Positions 26,170 to 33,889 of a DNA stretch of 64,000 nucleotides are shown piece after piece. The stretch comes from Bog-375 sp049587755 (GTDB taxonomy: Bacteria > Acidobacteriota > Terriglobia > Bryobacterales > Bryobacteraceae): positions 62,001 to 126,000 of the forward strand of contig JBAVEN010000063.1 in the NCBI GenBank assembly GCA_049587755.1. Reading direction: 5' to 3'. The translations under genes were made by a program, and so were the position numbers. Each line of letters starts with the position of its first letter. Within the stretch, counting starts at the first letter, position 1. The notes below the pieces were generated by a model that was not told the DNA's origin, ran no database searches, and saw only the letters and a program-made list of their open reading frames with translations.

Positions 26170-26736
26170 TCAAAACTGCACTTTCGGCGCGGTGCGGGAT
26201 CCGGGTTCGGTCTGGAAGTACGCGTCGTTGCGCGTCATCCCCGACATTCCAGCCACGATATTGTCCGGGAACAGCTCGATCGAGGTGTTGTACCGCTGCA
26301 GCGCTTCGTTGTACTTGCGTCGCTCCACCGCGATGCGGTTTTCGGTGCCCGCCAGCTCGTCCTGCAACTGCAGGAAATTCTCGTTGGATCTGAGCTGGGG
26401 ATAATTTTCGGCGATCACCAACAGCCGGGAGATGGCGGTATCGAGCTGCTGATTGGCCTGGATTTTCTCCTGAGGCGTGCGCCCGCCGGCCAGCCGCGCG
26501 CGGGCGTCGGCGATATCCTTGAACACTTCGGTTTCGTGCTGGGCGAAGCCTTTCACGGTATTCACCAGGTTGGGAATCAGGTCCGCGCGGCGCTGCAGCG
26601 CCACGTCCACGTCGGACCATTGACTGGCTACCGCTTCGCGCTCGGTCACCAGGTCGTTGCGGATGCTTATGAATCTACCGCCGATGATCAGCCCCAGCAC
26701 GAGCAGAACCAGAATCACAATCAGGGCAACTTTCAC
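26170..26736 (-). CDS. LemA family protein
   Basis: 188 residues. One N-terminal membrane helix (VALIVILVLLVLGLIIGG) is followed by the LemA core: NDLVTEREAVASQWSDVDVALQRRADLIPNLVNTVKGFAQHE, VIAENYPQLRSNENFLQLQDELAGTENRIAVERRKYNEALQRYN and FPDNIVAGMSGM. The helix leaves a cytoplasmic or periplasmic helical bundle of unknown biochemical role. The start is GTG 26736 with AGGAG a few bases upstream. LemA genes are often next to TPM-domain genes, as here, two positions downstream in the same operon. Confidence 0.92.
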   Translation of the reverse strand: MKVALIVILVLLVLGLIIGGRFISIRNDLVTEREAVASQWSDVDVALQRRADLIPNLVNTVKGFAQHETEVFKDIADARARLAGGRTPQEKIQANQQLDTAISRLLVIAENYPQLRSNENFLQLQDELAGTENRIAVERRKYNEALQRYNTSIELFPDNIVAGMSGMTRNDAYFQTEPGSRTAPKVQF

Positions 26737-26745
26737 GTGTCTCTC

Positions 26746-27456
26746 CTATTTCTCCAGTCGGTCCACCTCGTCAATCACCGTATCGATGGCGCGCAGGTAA
26801 GCGGCCAGCACGGTGAGCGGGTCCATCTCTTTCGGCTTTATGCGCGCCTCGCGCACATCCAGTAGTTTCTCAAAGGGCGTTGGATCGATGCCAAAACGCT
26901 CTTGCGCCAGCCTCACCACCTCGCGTTTTTGCGGCGGCACCTCGACGCCATGAAGCCGCAGCGCGTGGCGGAATAGCACGCAAAACGTGGACACCGAATC
27001 GAGCAGCAGGCGGCGCAGCAGGTTCTCGTCGGCCAGCATTCCGGAAGCCTTCTGGCGCAGCCGCAGCAGCTTGGCGCGCAGGTCGTGCTCCACCTGCGCG
27101 CGGTAGAAAGTATCGTCCACCACCAGCGCCGGGATGACGTCTTTGCCGAAGAGCAGCCGGTGGTGGCTTTGCATGTCATGGAACTCGATGGCGAAGCAAT
27201 CGGCGGAAGTGGCGAGCTCGTGTTCGGTGAGGAGCAAGGGCGCCGGGCTGCCCTGCTCGCGCCACCAGCGGAATGTTTCCGCGGACGCGGCCAGCTCGCG
27301 CGGCGTCAGCGTGGTGAGTACGCAGAGAATATTGAAATCGGAGAAGCCGGCATGATGATCGCCGGCTGCGGCCGAGCCGTACAGCACCACCGATACCAGC
27401 CGCTCACCGTAAGCCTTCTTCAGTTTTTCGACCAGTTGATCGAGTCGCTTGTCCAT
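26746..27456 (-). CDS. Nucleotidyltransferase-domain protein
   Basis: 236 residues. An N-terminal MNT/pol-beta-type nucleotidyltransferase motif is present in VSVVLYGSAAAGDHHAGFSDFNILCVL: GS followed by a D-x-N rather than the usual D-x-D, so one catalytic carboxylate is replaced by Asn. The remainder is helical, with HDMQSHHRLLFGKD, a loop that in related kanamycin-nucleotidyltransferase-like proteins contacts substrate. The altered D-x-D suggests reduced or lost activity. It lies between the TPM and LemA genes, with gaps of only 7 and 9 nt, so it is part of that operon. Substrate unknown. Confidence 0.75.
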   Translation of the reverse strand: MDKRLDQLVEKLKKAYGERLVSVVLYGSAAAGDHHAGFSDFNILCVLTTLTPRELAASAETFRWWREQGSPAPLLLTEHELATSADCFAIEFHDMQSHHRLLFGKDVIPALVVDDTFYRAQVEHDLRAKLLRLRQKASGMLADENLLRRLLLDSVSTFCVLFRHALRLHGVEVPPQKREVVRLAQERFGIDPTPFEKLLDVREARIKPKEMDPLTVLAAYLRAIDTVIDEVDRLEK

Positions 27457-27463
27457 GCCGCAC

Positions 27464-28252
27464 CTACCAGTCGCTGGAGGCGCCGCCGCCACCGGAATCA
27501 CCGCCGCCAAAACCGCCGAACCCGCCGTCACCGGAATCGAACCCGCCGAACCCGCCGCCGCCGCGGCTGCCCCAGGTGGAGCGGCCCATCAGGTTGCCCA
27601 GAATCAAGGCGGGCAGAATACCTCCGCCGCCGAACCCGCCGTAGCCGCGCGGCGCGCCGGCGCGCAGCAGCCAGAAGAGCAAACCGATTCCACCGAAAAT
27701 CAGCGGCCAGGGGATGGAATCCGACTCGCTGGGCCGGTAGCGCCGTGGCGGGCCCGCGGTAAGGGTTACGTGCTTGGCTTGGGCAATGGCGCTACCGATG
27801 GTTTCGGCCGCCGCCAGCATACCATCGCCGTAATCGCCTTGGCGCAGCGCCGGACGCATCTGGCGCAGGATGCTGCCGCTCAGGCCATCGGGCAAAATCG
27901 GTTCCAGGCCATAACCGACTTCCAGCCGGCTGCGCCGGTCGCGTATCACCAGCAGCATCAGGATGCCTTCATCCTTGCCCTTTTGCCCCACGCCCCAGGC
28001 GCGGAAAATGGTGTTGGCAACGTCCTCGATGGGCTCGCCTTCGAGCGACGGGATGGTGACCAGCGCCATCTGCGCTCCGGTCGAATGCTCGACCATGCCA
28101 CAATAGGCATCGAGCGTGGCGCGGTCGGAATCCGGGACCACGGCCGCGAAGTCGCTCACATAGCCTTGCGGATGGAGCGTCGTCCAGTCCACCGCCCAGC
28201 CCGACGCCGCACACGCCACGAGCGCCAAGCCTGCCCGCAACCAGTTCCGCAT
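27464..28252 (-). CDS. TPM-domain (YgcG-like) membrane protein with Gly-rich tail
   Basis: 262 residues. The signal peptide MRNWLRAGLALVACAASGWA is followed by the TPM/MOLO domain: GYVSDFAAVVPDSDRATLDAYCGMVEHSTGAQMALVTIPSLEGEPIEDVANTIFRAWGVGQKGKDEGILMLLVIRDRRSRLEVGYGLEPILPDG (described in part). A membrane helix WPLIFGGIGLLFWLLRAG and a C-terminal glycine/serine-rich tail (GGFGGFDSGDGGFGGFGGGDSGGGGASSDW) complete the usual arrangement. The domain sits outside the membrane. It heads a three-gene operon with the nucleotidyltransferase and LemA. Function of this family is not established; a link to membrane-protein quality control has been proposed. Confidence 0.9.
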   Translation of the reverse strand: MRNWLRAGLALVACAASGWAVDWTTLHPQGYVSDFAAVVPDSDRATLDAYCGMVEHSTGAQMALVTIPSLEGEPIEDVANTIFRAWGVGQKGKDEGILMLLVIRDRRSRLEVGYGLEPILPDGLSGSILRQMRPALRQGDYGDGMLAAAETIGSAIAQAKHVTLTAGPPRRYRPSESDSIPWPLIFGGIGLLFWLLRAGAPRGYGGFGGGGILPALILGNLMGRSTWGSRGGGGFGGFDSGDGGFGGFGGGDSGGGGASSDW

Positions 28253-28284
28253 CTTGAAGATTCAGTGTACTACGCAGCCGCAGA

Positions 28285-28313
28285 TGAATTCCGCTACTGG
28301 CCGGTGTTAAAAT
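28285..28313 (+). promoter_or_regulatory. Promoter of tRNA-Gln
   Basis: -35-like TGAATT (28285-28290), 17-nt spacer and -10 TAAAAT (28308-28313). Predicted start about 28320, four bases before the tRNA. The -35 box is weak. Confidence 0.5.
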
Positions 28314-28323
28314 GAGTTGCAGT

Positions 28324-28397
28324 TGGGACGTCGTCTAACGGTAAGACTGCAGACTCTGGATCTGCGTATCGGGGTTCGAATCCCTGCGTCCCAGCCA
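28324..28397 (+). tRNA. tRNA-Gln (anticodon CTG), CCA encoded
   Basis: The acceptor strands TGGGACG and CGTCCCA pair perfectly. The anticodon arm GCAGA-CTCTGGA-TCTGC places CTG at positions 34-36, reading CAG (Gln). The T arm includes GGGGTTCGAATCCC. A discriminator G is followed by encoded CCA (28395-28397). The tRNA stands alone between the TPM and metY genes. Confidence 0.95.
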
Positions 28398-28550
28398 AGC
28401 TGCCTGCCCAGCGCGTTCGAAGTGGCTCTCCGGCAGGTTGCTTCTTCAGTACCCCCGCTCCACTGAGTCAGCTTTCCTATCGAGAAGTATCTGCGGCTAA
28501 ACGGCGGGGAGCTTGCCCGGAATGAGCCGCGGCACGCGATAGAAGCCGCT

Positions 28551-29858
28551 TCACTTTTGTGAGGCCGCTAGCGCCTGGTCGAGGTCGGCCTTGATATCTT
28601 CGATATCCTCGATGCCCACCGAGACGCGGACGTACTCGGGGGTGACGCCGGTGGCTTCTTGTTCGGCGGGCTCCAATTGAGAATGTGTGGTGGAGGCCGG
28701 GTGAATGATCAGCGTCTTGGCGTCGCCGATATTGGCCAGGTGGCTCAACAGCTTGACACTATTAATGAGCTTGACACCGGCTTCTTGTCCGCCCTTGACG
28801 CCAAATCCCAGAACGGCGCCGGCTCCCTTTGGCAGATATCTTTTTGCGGACTGGTAGTGGGAATGGCTGGGCAGGCCGGGATAGTTGACCCAGGTGACGG
28901 CGGGATGCTTTTCCAGCCACTCGGCCAGCGCCTGCGCGTTTTGCGTGTGCCGCTCCATGCGCAAGTGCAGAGTTTCGATTCCGAGCAGGAACAGGAAGGC
29001 GGCGAAGGGGCTCATGCAGCCGCCGGTGTCGCGCAGCCAGTGGGTGCGGATGTGAATGATGTAGGCGAGGTTGCCCAGCGGCTTGAGGGCTTCGGTGAAG
29101 ACGACGCCGTGATAGGATTCCGACGGCGCCGTGAATTCCGGCCACTTGGGCGCGTTGGCTTCCCAGAGGAAATTGCCGCTATCGACGATAGCCCCGCCGA
29201 CGTGCACCCCGTGGCCGCCCAGAAACTTGGTGGTGGAGTAAACCGCGATGTCGATGCCATGCTCGAAGGGCCGCAGCAGCGCCGGGGTGGTTACGGTGTT
29301 GTCGATGATCACCGGTAAGCCGTGCCGGTGAGCGATATCGGCGATCTGGCGGAAATCGGGGACGTCGTTTTTCGGGTTGCCTATGGATTCCAGGTAGACC
29401 AGGCGCGTGTTCTCATCCACCAGCTTCGAAATTTCCTCGGGGCGATCGGGATTGAAAAAGCGCACCTCGATTCCCAGTTTCTTCAGCGTCTGCGTGAAGA
29501 GCGTCCAGGTGCCGCCGTAGAGGCTGGTAGCGGAAATGAAGTTCTGCCCCGCGTGCGTGATGGTGAGGATGGCGGCCGTGATCGCCGCCTGGCCGGAGGC
29601 GAAGGCGAGCGCGCCCACGCCGCCATCGAGCGCCGCCAGGCGTTTTTCCAACACATCATTGGTCGGATTCATCAGGCGTGAATAGATGAAACCGAATTCC
29701 TTCAGGGCAAAGAGATTGGCGGCGTGCTCGGAGTCTTTGAAAACGTAGCTTGAGGTGGCGTAGACGGGAACGGCCCGCGCCCCGGTAGCCGGGTCGGGTT
29801 CCTGTCCGGCGTGCAGCGCAAGGGTGCCGAGTCCGAGTTTCTTCTCTGTAGTTGGCAT
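28551..29858 (-). CDS. metY: O-acetylhomoserine aminocarboxypropyltransferase (sulfhydrylase)
   Basis: 435 residues of the Cys/Met-metabolism PLP family. It makes homocysteine from O-acetylhomoserine and sulphide. The PLP lysine is in VYSTTKFLGGHGVHVGGAI (about residue 212). Other family blocks: FIYSRLMNPTNDVLEKRLAALDGG, SGQAAITAAIL, YGGTWTLFTQTLKKLGIEVRFF, YLESIGNPKNDVPDF and IIDNTVTTPALLRP. The length of about 430 and the SLYGGTWTLF block distinguish MetY from the shorter MetB/MetC. AAGGA lies about 7 nt upstream of the ATG. A long structured leader and a good promoter precede it, suggesting RNA-level control. Confidence 0.93.
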   Translation of the reverse strand: MPTTEKKLGLGTLALHAGQEPDPATGARAVPVYATSSYVFKDSEHAANLFALKEFGFIYSRLMNPTNDVLEKRLAALDGGVGALAFASGQAAITAAILTITHAGQNFISATSLYGGTWTLFTQTLKKLGIEVRFFNPDRPEEISKLVDENTRLVYLESIGNPKNDVPDFRQIADIAHRHGLPVIIDNTVTTPALLRPFEHGIDIAVYSTTKFLGGHGVHVGGAIVDSGNFLWEANAPKWPEFTAPSESYHGVVFTEALKPLGNLAYIIHIRTHWLRDTGGCMSPFAAFLFLLGIETLHLRMERHTQNAQALAEWLEKHPAVTWVNYPGLPSHSHYQSAKRYLPKGAGAVLGFGVKGGQEAGVKLINSVKLLSHLANIGDAKTLIIHPASTTHSQLEPAEQEATGVTPEYVRVSVGIEDIEDIKADLDQALAASQK

Positions 29859-29981
29859 GGAGTGTCCTTCACGAAGATATCAAAGGGGCAATCGGCGTTG
29901 CCAGCGGCCGGCCACGAAAACAACGTTCCTTCGGGCTATCGGCAGATGATCGAGCATCGCTCGCCTTGAAATACCAATTGT
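29859..29981 (-). ncRNA. Structured metY leader; possible SAM-type riboswitch
   Basis: From the predicted start near 29981 the leader is about 120 nt. On the minus strand it can form an outer helix pairing GGTAT...AAGG with CCTT...ATATC, a 5-bp hairpin CGAGC-GAT-GCTCG, and a GGCAA...TTGCC hairpin. The stretch GCTGGCAACG resembles the GGCAAC core of SAM-I/SAM-IV riboswitches. The AGAGnGG kink-turn of SAM-I was not found. The call rests on gene context and partial motifs only. Confidence 0.35.
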
Positions 29982-29987
29982 CTATAG

Positions 29988-30017
29988 AGTTTATGGTGAT
30001 CAGTATCGGGATGTCAA
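29988..30017 (-). promoter_or_regulatory. Promoter of metY
   Basis: On the minus strand: a perfect -35 TTGACA (30017-30012) and, after 17-18 nt, ATAAAC/TAAACT as the -10 box. It gives a leader of about 120 nt, unusually long for this window. Confidence 0.6.
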
Positions 30018-30060
30018 GCCTGGGCTTCGGCGCAATCACCATGAGAAGCGGGCCGCGGTT

Positions 30061-32259
30061 CTACTGCACGGCGATGGTGGCAGTGGCGAGGCTGGAGGCA
30101 GTGCCCACCGCGACAACGATAGGGACCGCACTTCCAGGCGTCACGGTGGTGGGCACTATGGCGTTGACCTGGAATGCTCCCTCCACAAAGCCGGGTGCGT
30201 TGCCGGCATAGGAAACCGTGGCCGGCTGGCCGCCGATCTGGACTGTGACCGCCGGCGGCGGCGGGCCTGGTGAAGCGGCTAAGGCGACCAGTCCATCCAC
30301 GCCGGCTGGCGACATGGCGCCCTCGCCGGTGGCGTAAATCATGATGTAATCTCCGCGCGGCACCGGATTGGCGGCCGAGTTCACCGAGTAAGGCTGATTC
30401 AAGAGGGCATTCAAAACCGCAGCCGGCCCCGTGCCCTGACCGTTCAAAGTGAACACGCCTGGTTGCGCCGGCAACACCGGCACACTGAGGGCGGGCGAAA
30501 ATGCGCCCAGGTACTCGACCCGCACGCTGGTGTTGGCCTCATTCGCAATCGCGTAGGGCGCCACGACATTGACCTGGCCGGCGGCAGCGTAAAGGACGGG
30601 CGCGGCAATGCCATCGAACCACACCCGCACGCCGGCCAGCAAATTGGGCACCACGCCCGCACTGACCTGATAACTCACACCGGTGGCTGGGCCGAGGTTG
30701 GTCCCGTAGATGGCGATGATTTCTCCCGGTGCGACCCCGCCGCCGGCATAGCTGGCCGCGTTGACGATGCCGCCCGGCAGAATTTGCGGCTGCGCCTGCG
30801 CCAGGCGCACGAACGCAACACCGTAGCCGGGGAAGGAAACCGAGATGATTCCTTGCGGCGTGACCGATTGCGTTGAGGGGCCAGCGGAGGGATCGGTGTT
30901 CGCGTTGACGGAGGTGACCGTGGCGAGCGAGAACGAGCCCAGCGCCGACACATCCAGGGTGACGGTGGCGGCCACGCCGGGTCCGTTATTGTCGGTCGAG
31001 TTGCGGACCGCGTGGTTAGCTAGCAGGATCACCACCGAGCCGTCATCGTTGCGCACGGCCAGGGCTTCGAGAGCGCTCGGGTCGGAGTTCGTTAGCTGCA
31101 AAATGGTTGCGCCGGGCGGCGAGGGAAACAGATGCGCCAGTTCGTAATCGACCCAGTAGCTGAGGTAGGTGGTGCCGGCCGTGTAGTCGACCTCGGCGAA
31201 CTCCGCATCGGCGTCGAAGTCCCAGTGGTACAGCGACTGATTACCGCCCTGGGCCAATTGCGAGAACAAGTAGGGACGCCAGGCCGCGAAGAAAGCGTCG
31301 GTGGCGCGCAGGTCGGTGACGTAAACCTCTCCGGGATTGCAGGCGCTCATACCGTTGGCTGCAGCGTAATCGGCATTGACGTTGTTCTCCGTGACCCAGA
31401 CAGGCACATTGCTCAGCGCCGGGTTGATCTGCAACTGTTGCTGTACGTATTGCAGGTCGGACAAAAAACCCGGAATGCTGCCCATTATCGTTTGATCCGT
31501 GTCCCTCTGGTTGCAGGTGGAGTAGTAGTGCAAAGCGACCGCGTCCACCTGGGCCGTCACCTGCTGCACGAAGGTTGGGACGTATTGCTGCGACTGGTTA
31601 CCGTAGTCAGACTCCTCAATTGCCACGAACTTGATGGTGGGATCCACCGCCTGCATGGCCGGCACCACTATGTTGTAGAGGGTTACGTACTGGGACGCGG
31701 TGACCTCGTTGCCATTCGGCTCGTTGAAAATGCCCCACCAGGTAATGTGATAGGGGCTCGGCGACTGGTAGTGCACCCCATTGACGTCGAAGCCGCCGGT
31801 GTTGTAATAGCGCACCACGTTGGCGCAATAAGCCGCGAAGGCCTGGAAGTTGGCCGTTGTCGTCAGGATGTCCCCGTTCGAGTTGCTCATGGACGCGGGC
31901 GCGGTGGCGAGTTGCAACTCGGGACTGTGATCGCCGGTGCCGATCACGGGGATGAGCACGGCATCGAGCGTGCTGAAGTCCCATTGGTTCGAAGAGGTCA
32001 AGGGGACGCCCTGCGAGACCGGCTGCAACCGAATGTGCTGCGGCGCCAGTTGCCAGAGAAAGCCGGGGGCGGCGGAAATGCTGGTGAAAAAGGCATCATC
32101 CCATTCCGCGGGCTGAAACGCGGTGGACATAAAAGACTGAAGCCGGCCATTCACACCCTTGGTGGAGTTGGTCTGGTTCAGAACCTGAACGCTGATGGGC
32201 GTCTGCGCCGCGAGCGAGAGCGCAACCGCCAGGCCCGCGCATATCGTTTTGATTCCCAT
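30061..32259 (-). CDS. Secreted clan-A glycoside hydrolase-like protein with Solibacter-type C-terminal domain
   Basis: 732 residues with signal peptide MGIKTICAGLAVALSLAAQ. Residues about 40-400 are a TIM-barrel glycosidase: acid/base Glu in WWGIFNEPNGNEV (about residue 180) and nucleophile Glu in PVWVTENNVNADY (about residue 290), the FNEP/TEN pair of clan GH-A, closest in feel to GH39-like enzymes. A beta-sandwich follows (VRNDDGSVVILLANHAV). Residues about 495-732 are the acidobacterial domain GGIVNAASYAGGGVAPGEIIAIYG, with YAAAGQVNVVAPY and FTLNGQGTGPAAVLN. The substrate is unknown. It is divergent from pyrR. Confidence 0.85.
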   Translation of the reverse strand: MGIKTICAGLAVALSLAAQTPISVQVLNQTNSTKGVNGRLQSFMSTAFQPAEWDDAFFTSISAAPGFLWQLAPQHIRLQPVSQGVPLTSSNQWDFSTLDAVLIPVIGTGDHSPELQLATAPASMSNSNGDILTTTANFQAFAAYCANVVRYYNTGGFDVNGVHYQSPSPYHITWWGIFNEPNGNEVTASQYVTLYNIVVPAMQAVDPTIKFVAIEESDYGNQSQQYVPTFVQQVTAQVDAVALHYYSTCNQRDTDQTIMGSIPGFLSDLQYVQQQLQINPALSNVPVWVTENNVNADYAAANGMSACNPGEVYVTDLRATDAFFAAWRPYLFSQLAQGGNQSLYHWDFDADAEFAEVDYTAGTTYLSYWVDYELAHLFPSPPGATILQLTNSDPSALEALAVRNDDGSVVILLANHAVRNSTDNNGPGVAATVTLDVSALGSFSLATVTSVNANTDPSAGPSTQSVTPQGIISVSFPGYGVAFVRLAQAQPQILPGGIVNAASYAGGGVAPGEIIAIYGTNLGPATGVSYQVSAGVVPNLLAGVRVWFDGIAAPVLYAAAGQVNVVAPYAIANEANTSVRVEYLGAFSPALSVPVLPAQPGVFTLNGQGTGPAAVLNALLNQPYSVNSAANPVPRGDYIMIYATGEGAMSPAGVDGLVALAASPGPPPPAVTVQIGGQPATVSYAGNAPGFVEGAFQVNAIVPTTVTPGSAVPIVVAVGTASSLATATIAVQ

Positions 32260-32344
32260 GAATCGGTTACCACCGACGATGGTAATTCAGCGCGCGGAGG
32301 GAAGGAAGGCGGCAGGACCGGGCGGGCTATGCGCAACCCGCGCT

Positions 32345-32370
32345 GGCCGCCACCGGTCCGGGTGGCGGCC
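32345..32370. repeat. 10-bp perfect hairpin between the glycosidase gene and pyrR
   Basis: GGCCGCCACC (32345-32354) and GGTGGCGGCC (32361-32370) with a 6-nt loop. It lies 40 nt upstream of the pyrR ATG. It could be part of a pyr leader, but no U-tract follows and no PyrR-binding-loop consensus was recognised. Confidence 0.5.
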
Positions 32371-32410
32371 CACCTGTCGGGCAGCGTGATACCCTGTCCT
32401 GGGAACCGTT

Positions 32411-32974
32411 ATGCCTCTCACCCGCGAAAAGGCCCAGCTCATGAGCGCTTCGGAAATCGACCGGACGCTGGTGCGGCTGGCGCATGAAGTGCTCGAGAAG
32501 ACCAAAGACCTCGATCTGCTGGCGTTCATCGGCATCCGCCGCCGGGGCGTTCCCTTGGCGCAACGGCTGGCGCGGAAGATCGAGGCGCTCGAGAACCGCA
32601 AGGTTCCGACCGGCATCCTGGACATCAACCTCTACCGCGACGACCTGACCACCGTCGATATCAAGCCGGTGGTAAGCGCCACCGACATCCCGTTTTCGGT
32701 GCAGGGCAAGGACATCATTTTGACGGACGACGTGCTGTACACCGGGCGCACCATTCGCGCTGCGCTCGATGCGCTGTTCGATCACGGCCGGCCGTCGCGC
32801 GTGCAGCTTCTGGTGCTGATCGACCGCGGGCATCGCGAATTGCCAATCGAGGCCCGCTTCGTCGGCCGCGTGGTGCAAACCAGCGACGAGGAAATCATCG
32901 AGGTGAAATTCCAGGAGGTGGACGACATGGAAAAAGTGCTACTGGTGGAACGGACAGGCGCCCAGGAGGCGTAA
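32411..32974 (+). CDS. pyrR: Bifunctional pyr operon regulator/uracil phosphoribosyltransferase
   Basis: 187 residues, normal for PyrR. The PRPP-binding loop is DIILTDDVLYTGRTIRAALDAL. Other PyrR blocks are IRRRGVPLAQRLARKIE, DINLYRDDLT and LIDRGHRELPIEARFVGR. PyrR binds pyr mRNA in response to UMP/UTP and has weak UPRTase activity. It is the first of pyrR-pyrB-pyrC, separated by 3-nt gaps, so it probably controls this operon. A strong hairpin precedes it, but the anti-terminator arrangement seen in Bacillus was not recognised. Confidence 0.94.
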   Translation: MPLTREKAQLMSASEIDRTLVRLAHEVLEKTKDLDLLAFIGIRRRGVPLAQRLARKIEALENRKVPTGILDINLYRDDLTTVDIKPVVSATDIPFSVQGKDIILTDDVLYTGRTIRAALDALFDHGRPSRVQLLVLIDRGHRELPIEARFVGRVVQTSDEEIIEVKFQEVDDMEKVLLVERTGAQEA

Positions 32975-32977
32975 GCG

Positions 32978-33886
32978 ATGCCGGCCGGATTGCTCGGAAT
33001 CGAGGAACTGGACCGCGCCGAAATCGAAGCCATTTTGGCGCGGGCCAAGGACTTCCAGCCCATCCAGAGCCAGTCGCAAAAGAAACTCGACACGCTGCGC
33101 GGCAAGATGATCGTCAACCTCTTCTACGAGGCCTCAACGCGCACGCGCACCAGTTTTGAGATCGCCGCCAAGCGGCTGGGCGGCGACGCGGTGTCGATCA
33201 CGGCGGCCGGATCAAGCGTCTCCAAGGGCGAATCGCTGGTGGATACGCTGAATACGCTGGCCGCCATGCGGCCGGACGCGATCGTGATGCGGCATGCGGC
33301 CTCGGGCGCGCCGCACTTTCTGGCGCGCCACCTGCCGACCCCGATCATCAATGCCGGCGACGGCACGCACGAGCATCCCACGCAGGCGCTGCTCGACGCG
33401 CGCACGATTCTCGACCGGCGCCCGTCGCTCGAAGGCCTCAAGGTGGCCATCATCGGCGACATCGCGCACTCGCGCGTGGCGCGCTCCAACGTTCACCTGC
33501 TGGCCAAGTTCGGCGCGCGAATCGTGCTTTGCGGTCCGGCTTCCCTGCTGCCGGCCGAGCTCGCGCAATTGGCTCCCGGCGTGGCCTTGACCACCGATAT
33601 CCGCGAGGCCATACGCGATGCCGACGTCATCATGATGCTGCGCGTGCAACTGGAGCGGCAGCACGAAGCGTCGTTTCCGGCCAGCGAATACTTCCGGTTT
33701 TACGGCCTGCAACTGGAACACCTGGATCTGGCGCGGCCGGACGCCATCGTCATGCACCCCGGCCCGATCAATCGCGGCCGCGAGCTGTCCTCCGAGGTGG
33801 CCGACTTTCAGCGCTCGGTCATCCTCAACCAGGTGGAAAACGGCATCGCCGTGCGCATGGCGGTGCTGGAAAGGGTGATTGGATAG
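32978..33886 (+). CDS. pyrB: Aspartate carbamoyltransferase catalytic subunit
   Basis: 302 residues. It forms carbamoyl-aspartate from carbamoyl phosphate and aspartate, the first committed step of pyrimidine synthesis. The carbamoyl-phosphate site is NLFYEASTRTRTSFEIAAKRLGGD; the HPTQALLDA segment, then GDIAHSRVARSNVHLL and the C-terminal MHPGPINRGRELSSEVAD are all diagnostic of ATCase (rather than ornithine carbamoyltransferase). There is no PyrI regulatory subunit nearby, as in class B/C enzymes where PyrB pairs with PyrC. Its start lies 3 nt after pyrR and its stop 3 nt before pyrC. Confidence 0.96.
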   Translation: MPAGLLGIEELDRAEIEAILARAKDFQPIQSQSQKKLDTLRGKMIVNLFYEASTRTRTSFEIAAKRLGGDAVSITAAGSSVSKGESLVDTLNTLAAMRPDAIVMRHAASGAPHFLARHLPTPIINAGDGTHEHPTQALLDARTILDRRPSLEGLKVAIIGDIAHSRVARSNVHLLAKFGARIVLCGPASLLPAELAQLAPGVALTTDIREAIRDADVIMMLRVQLERQHEASFPASEYFRFYGLQLEHLDLARPDAIVMHPGPINRGRELSSEVADFQRSVILNQVENGIAVRMAVLERVIG

Positions 33887-33889
33887 GCC

